Positions 1 to 7,571 of a stretch of DNA of 34,418 bases are shown piece after piece. This DNA is from Saprospiraceae bacterium (GTDB lineage: Bacteria; Bacteroidota; Bacteroidia; Chitinophagales; Saprospiraceae): assembly GCA_016714895.1 (NCBI GenBank), contig JADKBV010000009.1, positions 1 to 34,418 on the forward strand, read 5' to 3'. The position numbers and the translations under genes were made by a program. How positions within the stretch are numbered: the first letter of the stretch is position 1; each line of letters begins with the position of its first letter. The notes beneath the pieces were generated by a model. That model did no database searches, was not told where the DNA came from, and saw only the letters and a list, made by a program, of their open reading frames with translations.

Positions 1-7
1 TAAATGT

Positions 8-523
8 TCAATTTAGCACTGAACCCGCTTTTGAAAACCCTGTTGCTTCTAGTGCCTTTTTCGTCATCCTTACTTCTTTAATTTTATTTCTACCGAATTT
101 CAAGGCTTATTGAATTGTCCATGACCGTTGCTAATCTTGTCATACAGTTGATGAAGCCGAAATGTTGATATGTATGAATAGAATATCGTCATCAAGTACT
201 TTCAAATTTTCCCAAACTTTGCCGTCAAACGTTTTGTACGATTTGATAAGTCTTCATTAAAGTATCAATTAATTCTTTTAGAGCACTCCATTTTATAATG
301 TGTCATCACGTCTAAACATTCTAACTGATTTCAAGAATAAATCAAAGTCAAAATCTGGACTATCTCTTAGGTATTTCCAAAATCTATAAAAACATCTTGC
401 AATTTTCTAAAATCACTACTTCGCCATAACGTGAAGTTCAGTTGGTCTGTTGCCTTCTGCCACATCTCCTGAATCTGTCACAGATGGAGAGAATAGTGTG
501 TTTTTAAGGTTAGAGTATTCCAT
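8..523 (-). pseudogene. Hypothetical protein following the DUF262 gene, frame-broken
   Basis: Read on the minus strand from an ATG at 523, this begins MEYSNLKNTLFSPSVTDSGD and runs through at least four frame changes to a stop at 8-10 (ending FSKAGSVLN). Readable pieces in the middle include SPDFDFDLFLKSVRMFRRDD and KVWENLKVLDDDILFIH. I do not recognise the family. The start overlaps the apparent end of the DUF262/DUF1524 gene by 14 bp, which would suit translational coupling. An equally good reading is that the overlap is itself a frameshift and this is the C-terminal part of one longer restriction protein. The density of frame breaks matches the upstream gene, so both decayed, or were mis-sequenced, together. 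Confidence 0.4.
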
Positions 524-2273
524 TAGCTTTTTCTTTATATTGTTCAGGTAATGAAAAAGTGTCAAGAAACCAAGTTATCATATTGGCTAAATGTTCTTTT
601 ATACTTTGCTCCAAGCAATTATTTCTTTTAATGATGTCTAATCTGTAATTCAATGAAGATGTTTCCAATTTCCTTTCTTTTTCTTCAAATGGTTTGTTAC
701 CTATTTACTGTTAAACCCTCTAAGGATTAAATTGCCAATGTTAAAATAGTTTTATGGATGTCTTTGTAATTTTCACCTAATTCTACTTTCCAACTATCTT
801 CTAATGTTTGAGGCATAATATGCTCAAATGTAATTTTAGGATTACCGGAAATCGACAGATACTTTTGTATTATGTTCTTATATTTACTAGTACGAATTTT
901 TGAACATTGCTTTGAACCTTCATAAAATTCATTGTTGCAAGTGGCTTTATTTTCGTTGTCATTAGGTAACCTAAGTCTATAAATACATTAGTTAAAAAGT
1001 TCTATCATTTGAATATTGCCTTTTGATAGTCCTTCAATTTTACTGAAAGTTACAATGTTTTTATTCTCTCCCTTGTAAGTCCTATAATTCTTCGTCTTAT
1101 TAAATTTAAGTGTCTTATTGTTGTCAAAGTAGCAATAAAAAAATCATCACTTAATTTAACATCGTTAACTGTATATTGATGATACTCTAATAAACCTAAA
1201 ACAAATGGCTTAAGCTTCTGCCTTTATATCGTGAAATATATTTCTAAGTAATTCCTTGATTTCTTTATCCTTTGTATTATTTGATGAAATAGATTCATTT
1301 ATAATTTCAGTAATTATCCATTTGTAACATTTCACAAATCGAACGATATCATTAACGAAGTCATTATGGTCATCAAAATTTTCTTCAACAAAGTCTTTAA
1401 ATTGTTGATATAGCTCTTTTGTATTATTGTCGCTTACTACTTTTAACGAACTTGCTGTTTTGTATTGCAGATAATCTCTGAAAAATTTAGAATTTTCATT
1501 TTTAGCTTATCTTCAATTTTCGGATGCAAATTTTTTCGTAAATATCAGACTGCTTATTACTTTCCATATTGAGTAAAACAGAAGTCTTACAAGGTCGGAA
1601 AGTGTCAATGGTTTTCCAACGAATTTAAAGTTTCAAATATTATTTGAGGGTCTTCACCTTTAAATGGTCTTTCGTCTTAAAAGATAACTGCAAAATTATT
1701 CTTTGGATTGCAATAATGTAGTGTTCAAAATCAACTTCTGGATTTAATTTTCTCTTTTCAGTAATTAGTTTTTAGTAATTCATGCTATACTAATTACACT
1801 GGATTTGGTTGGGATTTCGTTACTAATGCTCTATAAGAATCCCAGTCTTTGGTTACTTGTTTTAGTTTTATTTTGTCTTGAAAGGAAGACGACTTTGTTT
1901 GTCAAATAGTTTTGAGTAATATAATCTTGCTTTTTACAGGGTCTGTTTCACAGTCACGTAAAGCGATTAAAAAATTAGTGTTGTAGTAAGTCTTTGTTGA
2001 CCATCTACAACAACAGACTTGTTAGCAAACCTGCTTTTTCTTCCCTAATACAACTGTCCCGAAAAAGTGTTCCTAATTCTTATCGTGTTGCTTCTTGTCT
2101 ATTTCCCTGTTCTATTATTCTTGAAATGTCACTAAATATCTTTCAATTTCTGGTCTTCCCCAAGCATAAGCTCTGAAATGGCGGAATAAAAATGATGTAG
2201 CGTTTTAGCTAATACGTCATTAATTGAATGGCTTTCGTCTTCATTATTATATTTTATTGTCGATGATTGTCAA
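510..2273 (-). pseudogene. DUF262/DUF1524 protein (GmrSD-like type IV restriction), many frameshifts
   Basis: Reading the minus strand across frames gives the N-terminal DUF262 hallmarks FIPPFQ and RAYAWGRPEIERYL, followed by VVVDGQQRLTTTLIFLIALR at about 2010-1960, the nucleotide-binding ParB/Srx-like motif of the family. Near the other end is ITFEHIMPQTLEDSWK (about 830-785), the His-containing DUF1524 HNH-like motif, and then a IGNLILRGFNS segment typical of the DUF1524 end. The full span of roughly 585 codons fits a GmrSD-type restriction enzyme, a family known to cut modified DNA such as glucosylated phage DNA. At least ten frame changes and several stops are present, so no intact product can be made from this sequence. 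The start is uncertain: a TTG at 2273 is the earliest candidate. It lies just downstream of repeat copy A, whose possible promoter points toward it. Confidence 0.85.
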
Positions 2274-2303
2274 TTTTGCAGGGTGTCTCGTGGCATTGGG
2301 CAT

Positions 2304-2734
2304 AACTTGCTTATTTACGCTACAAACCTACGATACACTTGCGGTTTTTCCTAAGGTTTTATAAAAAATATTTTTTGAGTTACTTTTTCCTCTTTATCTG
2401 TCTAAAAGACTGATTACATTCTTTTTGTTTGGAGTAGAACTCAAAAAGGCGAGTGGGTAATGACGCAAATTCTAATGCTGATAACAACTATGACACAACA
2501 ACGGATCAAGAAACGTGGCTATCAATCACTTTTGGACATGTACTTTACACTGAACCCATCAGTCTGCGAACTCTGAACGAGCAGTAGTTTTTTAATAAAA
2601 ACTATGGATCAGACCAAATGTCTGATTAGAGAGAACCGCAATATCTATTGCGGCCAGATGAAATGTTTATGTACGTACGGTGGTGTGAGAGGTTCTCCTA
2701 ATCAGCGTGGGTTGGTGGGGCAGTCTACCCGATT
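2304..2734 (+). repeat. Interspersed repeat, copy A (group II intron-like 3' end)
   Basis: This about 430-bp segment is repeated at 5269-5699 and, truncated, at 6763-6925. Shared blocks include CTACAAACCTACGATACAC at the left, ATAACAACTATGACACAACA in the middle, and ACGTACGG followed by TGTGAGAGG near the right end. The right end runs through a short GC-rich hairpin to GTCTACCCGATT. A hairpin followed by CTACCCGAT resembles domain VI and the 3' end of bacterial group II introns, and the TACGTACGGTGGTG block resembles the distal strand of domain V. No reverse transcriptase ORF is present and a clean 34-nt domain V cannot be drawn, so this would be an ORF-less, degenerate relative. Read on the minus strand, the left part contains TAGGTTTG (2330-2323), a match to the Bacteroidota -7 box facing the DUF262 gene. 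The right end lies 7 bp beyond the stop of the 47-codon ORF. Confidence 0.7.
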
Positions 2735-2741
2735 ATAATAT

Positions 2742-2885
2742 TCACTCAATTCTCCAATCCTTTCCAATATAATTTGATTCAATCAATTTCAATCTTGAAT
2801 CTTTGATTAGTTCCTTTGAGTATTCATCAGGAGTAAATAAATCTCCTCTCAAAGCTAAATAATATCCTGAATGGTACTTTTTCAT
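2742..2885 (-). CDS. Small hypothetical protein, 47 aa
   Basis: This intact minus-strand ORF begins MKKYHSGYYLALRGDLFTPD and ends IGKDWRIE. The start is an ATG preceded by AT-rich sequence with no strong Shine-Dalgarno, as is usual in Bacteroidota. It has no signal peptide or membrane segment and looks like a small, charged, soluble protein. I do not recognise a family. It sits alone between a hairpin (2907-2952) upstream and repeat copy A immediately downstream, so it behaves like a one-gene unit. It could also be the remnant of a longer gene. Confidence 0.45.
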   Translation of the reverse strand: MKKYHSGYYLALRGDLFTPDEYSKELIKDSRLKLIESNYIGKDWRIE

Positions 2886-2906
2886 TTTAATTACACACTA
2901 CGGTTT

Positions 2907-2952
2907 GTATTGACGATGTCTCCGACGATAAGAGGCATATCGTTCAGTATTG
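2907..2952. repeat. Bulged hairpin between small genes (attC-like shape)
   Basis: The left arm GTATTGACGAT (2907-2917) pairs with ATCGTTCAGTAT (2939-2950). Eleven pairs form, two of them G-T, with one unpaired T in the right arm and a 21-nt loop that contains a further ACGATA/TATCGT pairing option. It lies exactly between the stop of one minus-strand ORF (2955) and the start of the next (2885). A stem with an extrahelical base between unrelated same-strand genes is the shape expected of an integron attC site. The canonical RYYYAAC/GTTRRRY core pair is not clearly present; GTTATGG next to the right arm is the nearest. A plain intergenic terminator-like hairpin is the alternative. Confidence 0.45.
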
Positions 2953-2954
2953 TG

Positions 2955-3137
2955 TTATGGCTTCGTGATTCTTTCTTTTTGAATTGCTTCAAATAAGTTT
3001 GTGTTTGAAAGAAGATTTTGCACCTTTTCTCTTTTTCTTGAGGGATATCAGAATTTCTATATTTGTTTAATTTTTATTTACCAGCAAGATTGGCTCTTTT
3101 TAAGATTTCTCTTTAAAAGTTCATCTATTGTTGTCAT
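2955..3137 (-). pseudogene. Small hypothetical partner of the DUF6934-like gene, frame-broken
   Basis: The minus-strand ATG at 3137 overlaps the TGA of the gene upstream (ATGA), a sign of a two-gene operon. Across about two frame changes and one stop it reads MTTIDELLKRNLK, then an ANLAGK/KLNKYRNSDIP-like stretch, then VQNLLSNTNLFEAIQKERIT and a stop at 2955-2957. That gives about 60 residues, rich in Lys, Asn and Glu, with no membrane segment. I do not recognise the family. The overlap with the upstream stop codon is the main evidence that it was a gene. Confidence 0.45.
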
Positions 3138-3580
3138 ATTATATCTCTTTTAAAAATTACAAAACCTTCGTAGTTTATGCCCTTATCAAAACGATTTAGT
3201 CTGTTTTTTAGTTCCCCAGAATGTGATAATCTGCTTCGATTTCTGAAAATATTTGTTTATACCCATTTGATAAGTCTTGTTCTGGTACCAGTACTTCCTG
3301 TTGCATAAACAATGGCATCCGGGTGTTTTTTAAAAAATCCGAAAACAGTGGCAGCCACAGTTGCCAGAACTTTTTCAGTATCGTCATTATTGGACTTTGA
3401 ATAATAGTCTACTTCATCAGTTTCTTTAATGACATCACCCATTGAAAGATTCCATATTCTGGGGTCTTCAGTTTGAGTATATTTGATTCGTTTAAGTATT
3501 CTGCCTTTAGGGCCTATGCTTATAAATTCAAATATCTCTGAATTATCATCTGTTTCTAATTGGTATCTATCTAAATTCAT
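3134..3580 (-). pseudogene. DUF6934-family-like protein, frame-broken
   Basis: The first 107 codons are open and begin MNLDRYQLETDDNSEIFEFI, followed by GRILKRIKYTQTEDPRIWNL, a segment VLATVAATVFGFFKKHPDAI, and GSTGTRTRL. After a frame change near 3270 the next piece reads YQMGINKYF, then SEIEADYHILG and a terminal INYEGFVIFKR. The total is 148 codons, the usual length of this small Bacteroidota family of unknown function, which I recognise from its NDDTEKVLATVAATV core. Three single-base losses (in T or G runs and near the Tyr codon) restore one frame, so sequencing error is possible. The ATG at 3580 follows a short upstream ORF by three bases. Confidence 0.7.
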
Positions 3581-3584
3581 TCCT

Positions 3585-3719
3585 TCAAAACCTTAAATCG
3601 CTGGTATCCCACGACAAAGATAAGTATTTCCGAAAGAATTTCTGATAGATTCCCGGGGCTTTGTCATTTGGATATTCATGTTCAATAATTTGTCCGTCTA
3701 TCTTCTTCTAATAAGACAT
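3585..3719 (-). pseudogene. Possible short ORF upstream of the DUF6934-like gene
   Basis: From an ATG at 3719 this reads MSY, an amber stop, then KKIDGQIIEHEYPNDKAP and GIYQKFFRKYLSLSWDTSDL to a TGA at 3585-3587, a few bases before the next ATG. The composition after the stop looks protein-like and the spacing suggests an operon. With an early in-frame stop and only 40-odd codons, this is weak evidence of a gene. It could be an N-terminal remnant of something larger. Confidence 0.25.
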
Positions 3720-3750
3720 AACGTCAATGATAAACGGAGTAGCGACGTTA
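3719..3750. repeat. Inverted repeat between unrelated minus-strand genes
   Basis: TAACGTC (3719-3725) and GACGTTA (3744-3750) are perfect complements around an 18-nt loop. On the minus strand the right flank is GTTATGTC and the left flank CTCCTAACG, which loosely recalls the outer core boxes of an integron attC site, although neither fits RYYYAAC/GTTRRRY exactly. It lies 75 bp after the stop of the lipoprotein gene and just before the next small ORF. It is not followed by a T run, so it is not an obvious intrinsic terminator. Confidence 0.4.
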
Positions 3751-3824
3751 GGAGCTATTCAGTTTTATCTAAAGTTATATTCTGGATTCTAGAACCTACT
3801 ACAACACTTCATTTAAAACACTGA

Positions 3825-5160
3825 TTACTCTATTTTGAAGATCGCAAATTTAAAATCTCCCTCGTGCCGTACATAAGTCATAAACTCTGTATCGGAAATC
3901 CAATTTAAATGTTGCCAGCCAAATGTTCAGGAGTAAGTTGCTCCATTGGTAATTTGTTTCACCTGATGACTTGAAAGATTGTAACACCATATTTCATGAT
4001 TTCCTGATCGGTTAGAGACATAAATAAGATTATCGCCTCTCGGGTCTACGCTTATATGATTTTCTTGATAATCACTAATGAATATTGGCTTTATTGTTTT
4101 GTCTACCGAGTTGTAATGGATGTCTATTCTATCCGAATTAAATAATGGTCCTTCCGTCATAATTTTTTCGCCATATGTACTACCTGTTATGTAGAAGTTT
4201 CCGAGGTTACGCGGATCTTCAATAAAATCACGAATCTAAAATTCATCTGGAAAGAAATCTGAAAGTGATTCTATTGAACCTGTCGCCAAGTCTAACTCCA
4301 AATATTATTAAATACGTTTTTCTCAAGATTATTTGAACTGCCATTGTCTTTGTTTGAAGTAAAATATATGTCAGTACCGTTAATACTATAGTGGAATTCA
4401 TGAATCCAATATTGTTCTGGCTTGTGTTCATTTTGGAATTCGTACAAGTGTTCAATCTCATGCAGGACTGTTACATGATTAGTGGTAATGTTTATTGTCT
4501 TTAAATATTTTGATGTACTTCCTTGAAGATTGGGTAAAATATTCACTTTTGTATCTTGTACAAAGGAAATTTCTGTATTAGAATTGGGATTCCATTTTGC
4601 ATAAATGCATCATCAATAATTTTGACTCCTGCTTGTGGATTACTTAATGAACTGAGATACCAATTGTTAGTATTAATACTTCGGTAGATGAATTGATTAC
4701 CATCAGGAGATAGTCTGAAGTCCTCAAAGCGCTTCCCATTATTGTCTATTAAAATTGGGAGAGGTATTATTTTTACGATTAGAGACTGTATAGGAGCCAC
4801 GATAGAATCTAATTCGCAATGCTTATTTACCATTTTAATAAAATATTCTTTACCATCATCGAGACCTTCAATCGTGAAATTTCCAGATGATGGGAAAACT
4901 CTTTTAACTTTTATAAAATCGTCATTGTTTTCAGATATATAGAAATCCAATGCATCTGGAATACATACTTTTTCGAATGCATCCACAATTACGGATTGAC
5001 CATATGTTATAATTAAAGATTCGTTATCGGGAGTCACATTAAAATTGAACGGATTTAGGATTTTACAGTTTTCTTCAGAACAAGGTATGTTCATTAAAAT
5101 GTCGTCATCAGTATCGCAGCTGCAGAGTACAATAAAGAGCAAGAATATAAGATTACGCAT
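3825..5160 (-). pseudogene. Outer-membrane-type lipoprotein with TolB/PD40-like propeller repeats, frame-broken
   Basis: The minus-strand start MRNLIFLLFIVLCSCDTDDD is a clear lipoprotein signal, with the Cys at residue 15 followed by Asp residues. A Fn3-like domain follows (LIITYGQSVIVDAFEKVCIP and EGLDDGKEYFIKMVN), then repeated propeller blades: RLSPDGNQFIYRS, FHYSINGTDIYFTSNKDNGS and SVDPRGDNLIYVSNRSGNHE. This is the WD40-like PD40 pattern of TolB-type propellers. The last blade ends WISDTEFMTYV...FAIFKIE at the stop at 3825. About four frame changes (near 4580, 4275, 4215 and 3930) break it. The family usually acts in the periplasm or on the cell surface, and no substrate can be inferred. 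Upstream of the start lies repeat copy B. Confidence 0.7.
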
Positions 5161-5268
5161 AATTGTTCATTTATATTTTCGAAATGGTTTATCTTGATTA
5201 ATATTGGTGCTTAAAAAATGTTAATATTTATATCTTCGTTTCTGTACCGATAAAGGTGTCTGGAATAT

Positions 5269-5699
5269 AACTTACTTCTTTATGCTACAAACCTACGATA
5301 CACATGCGGTTTTTCCTAACTTTTTAAAAACAATATTTTTTGTGTTACTTTTTTCTCTATATCTGTCTAAAGGTCTGATTACATTCTTTTTGTTTGGAGC
5401 AGAACCCGGAAAGGCAGATGGGTAATATCATAAAGTCCAATACTGATAACAACTATGACACAACAACGGCTCAAGAATCGTGGGTGTCAATCCCTTTTGG
5501 ACATGTACTTTGCACTGAAGCCATCAGTTTGCGAACTATGAACGAGTGGTAGTTTTTTAATAAAAACTATGGATAAGACCAAATGTCTGATTAAAATGAG
5601 AGAACCGCAATATCAATCACGGTCAGGTGAAATATTTACGTACGGTAGTGTGAGAGGCGCTCCCCATTAGCTTTGGCTGGTGGGACCGTCTACCCGATT
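5269..5699 (+). repeat. Interspersed repeat, copy B (group II intron-like 3' end)
   Basis: This is the second full copy of the repeat at 2304-2734 and is alignable along its whole length. Shared blocks are CTACAAACCTACGATACAC, TGATTACATTCTTTTTGTTT, ATAACAACTATGACACAACA and the end GTCTACCCGATT. The 3' hairpin (TCCCC-ATTAGC / GCTGGTGGGA) pairs through G-T pairs with a single bulge, better than in copy A. The differing bases show that the copies are old or have diverged. Its right end is 11 bp from the stop of the TPR/protease gene, and its left end faces the 5' side of the lipoprotein gene. The minus strand of the left part carries TAGGTTTG (5295-5288). Confidence 0.7.
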
Positions 5700-5710
5700 C
5701 TGTGCTTGTT

Positions 5711-6739
5711 TTAATTCTTGATTTTTTGGTCAAATTCTTCAATTATTTCAATTCCATAAGTATCTAATAAAACATCATAAGTCTGTTCTTTTGAGCAATC
5801 TTTTAATCAATTCTTTATCTTTTTTTCCATTAAATATTCAATTAATGCACCTCCTATTGGATAAATCACATTTTCAGGAAATTTGAAAGGTTCATTCATT
5901 AAGTCTTTGATGGAAAATTGTCCTGTTTATGGATTTTGCTAATTCCAAACGATTTCTATTTGTTAAATCGAAAGCAACTGCTACACCCTCATTTATTAAT
6001 CGGTTCTTTTTATTCGGATTTATTCCAAGTCACAAAGGATATGTGTGATTTCGTGCCCTTTCGTTTGATTTACTTTTGAATTAATTATACATAAATCAGG
6101 ATTTGCAAATCCGATTTCCTCGCCTAAAACTTTTTTCCCTTCCTCGTAGTCGCTCCATACATAATAATCAATTTTCTTATAGAGGGAAGCGTTGAAAAAG
6201 GTATTATTCTTCTTAAATGCGTCTTCCCTTGCAGAACAATAGTTATTTATGTCTTTGAGTTGGTGATTAGGCTGTATATGAAATGTGATATTTTCTGTCT
6301 CAACTACTTCCCAATTTTTGGTGTATTCATCCAACTGTATCAACTTCAACCTCTTTTCTGAAAATTTCGTTGCATTTTTTGTCGCATTCAATTTAATCGC
6401 CTTTTTAAAATTGATTTTAGATTCTTTTAAATTACCAGTTGCATAATTACATATCCCAAGGTATCCAAAACTCCAAGATTTCATCCAATCTGGTGCTATT
6501 TTGACGGTTGTTTTTTCCAACAAGGGTTTAGCCTCATTAAACTTTTTTAATTCTGTTAATGCTCTGCCCACTAAATGGCATGTTGTTAGGTTATTGCCAT
6601 TGGTTTCAAGTAAATGCGAACCCTTTTCAACCACTTTTTCAAAGTCTCCATCCTGAAAGAGTCGTTCAATTTCACTTACGTCCTGACCATAAGTTATAAC
6701 GGTAAACAATAAGAAAATTATGGTTTTTATTGTTGACAT
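5711..6739 (-). pseudogene. Secreted TPR protein with HExxH metallopeptidase-like C-terminus, frame-broken near the end
   Basis: The chosen start gives MSTIKTIIFLLFTVITYGQ, a good signal peptide; an in-frame ATG seven codons upstream (6760) would spoil it. Residues about 25-130 form TPR-like helices (VVEKGSHLLETNGNNLTTCH, YLGICNYATGNLKESKINFK). After residue 150 the sequence resembles peptidase-MA-like gluzincins. It includes KGHEITHILCDL (HExxH) and, after a frame change at about 6025, NRLINEGVAVAFDLT, where NEGxAxxxD matches the downstream metal-binding region. The last third has several frame changes and ends EIIEEFDQKIKN at 5711. If active it would be an exported zinc peptidase. The C-terminal damage makes that doubtful here. 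Confidence 0.65.
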
Positions 6740-6762
6740 ATTTTTTAGTGGTTTACACATGG

Positions 6763-6925
6763 AACTTGCTTATTTACACTACAAACCTACGATACACTTG
6801 CGTTTTTTCCTAACTTTTTTAAAAAAAATATTTTTTGAGTTACTTTTTCCTCTTAATCTGTCTAAAGGACTGATTAGAATCTTTTTGTTTAAAGCAGAAC
6901 CCGGAAAGGCAGATGGGCAGTAGCG
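6763..6925 (+). repeat. Interspersed repeat, copy C, 3'-truncated
   Basis: This matches the first 160 bp of copies A and B, from AACTTGCTTATTTACACTAC through CTACAAACCTACGATACAC and AATCTGTCTAAAGGACTGAT to GGAAAGGCAGATGGGCAG, and then homology stops. The rest, including the group II-like end, is missing and is replaced by the palindrome-rich patch at 6934-7510. Homology between the three copies begins at the same place on the left (AACTT; GTT on the minus strand). The minus-strand TAGGTTTG (6789-6782) lies 43 bp before the start of the TPR/protease gene and is the best-placed of the three copies to be its promoter. Confidence 0.65.
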
Positions 6926-6933
6926 CAAAACCG

Positions 6934-7016
6934 TTTTGTCAACAGGATCACTAGTTTTTGAGTAGCGATTAGTCGTACAGAGGAAAGTGAGGACTATCGG
7001 TAGACTTCTGTACGGT
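6934..7016 (+). repeat. Direct-repeat unit 1 with hairpin
   Basis: GTCAACAGGATCACTAGTTTTTGAG begins a unit whose partner lies at about 7430 (GTCAACACTATCACTGGTTTTGAG). Each unit continues into a GATT-containing spacer and a hairpin whose arms differ while a purine-rich loop start is kept. Here the arms are CGTACAGA (6974-6981) and TCTGTACG (7007-7014). Changed arms with kept pairing suggest that a DNA or RNA structure was under selection. I do not recognise the family. Confidence 0.45.
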
Positions 7017-7043
7017 CATTCTTTGCCTCAAGGCCGGCGGGGC

Positions 7044-7088
7044 TTTTACTTTTTCTCTCGTCTTATGGGACGAGACCGGAAAAGTAAA
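7044..7088. repeat. Palindrome with nested arms
   Basis: TTTACTTTT (7045-7053) pairs with AAAAGTAAA (7080-7088), and inside it CTCGTC (7057-7062) pairs with GACGAG (7069-7074) around a 6-nt loop. It follows a GGCCGGCGGGGC stretch. Hairpins of this form are common intergenic elements in Bacteroidota. It could end transcription from either side but has no clean T run outside the stem. Confidence 0.5.
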
Positions 7089-7104
7089 CAAAAGGGCCAG
7101 TGGT

Positions 7105-7254
7105 CTGTCCGGATAACAAGTTAAATGACAATGGCAGTTATTTTTTTGAAGATCAAGGCAAAAAACGCAGGCATAGCCGTAGCTACGGCGAGTATTTTTA
7201 ACGCAGAGATTCGAAAAAAGAACAACATTTCATTAAGTTATTTATCCGGACAGA
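7105..7254. mobile_element. 150-bp MITE-like element with terminal inverted repeats
   Basis: TCTGTCCGGATAA (from 7105) and TTATCCGGACAGA (to 7254) are perfect terminal inverted repeats, and the similarity continues inward for about 25 bp with small gaps (AAGTTAAATGA against TCATTAAGTTA). At the centre is a perfect 14-bp palindrome, GCCGTAGCTACGGC (7177-7190), flanked by A-rich and T-rich arms. No ORF is present. Short size, terminal repeats and no coding capacity fit a miniature element moved in trans, or a large cruciform repeat. No clear target-site duplication was seen. Confidence 0.5.
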
Positions 7255-7510
7255 GCACTTAGCTCAAAAAAGGTGATTGCGCACTTTGGCATTGCATAAA
7301 GTTCTGATCATGCTCCGTGTGCGCACCGTGTATGACAAATCTATCCCACGGATCGGTCTGGCATTTGTGTTTCGTTTGCAAAGGCAAGCACTCCGGTTTT
7401 GCACTTCGACTCGTGCTTGGCATCCGATTTGTCAACACTATCACTGGTTTTGAGCCGGATTTGTTGTCGGGAGGAGAGTGGTCAAAATCCCGATCACCTA
7501 GGTGCGTATT
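7255..7510. repeat. Palindrome-rich non-coding stretch with direct-repeat unit 2
   Basis: Short open frames here run on both strands at once and none looks protein-like. Three structures are visible: CAAGCAC/GTGCTTG (7385-7391 and 7413-7419); direct-repeat unit 2 starting GTCAACACTATCACTGG at 7431 with hairpin TCGGGA/TCCCGA (7467-7472 and 7488-7493); and the palindrome CACCTAGGTG (7495-7504). I see no gene. Confidence 0.4.
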
Positions 7511-7571
7511 GAATTACAAATTCATAAAATAGCGTATCGCAGTTATAAACTGCGACGATCGGTAGATCTCT

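Noticed and set aside
7460..7505. A GGTCAAAATCCCGATCACC stretch resembling the T-arm and acceptor end of a tRNA
   Set aside because: No matching acceptor 5' strand, D-arm or anticodon arm is found upstream; the pairing seen is explained by the local hairpin and the CACCTAGGTG palindrome.
7259..7532. Overlapping ORFs on both strands as small genes
   Set aside because: The region is a set of palindromes with high GC, which keeps frames open by chance; the translations show no protein-like pattern.
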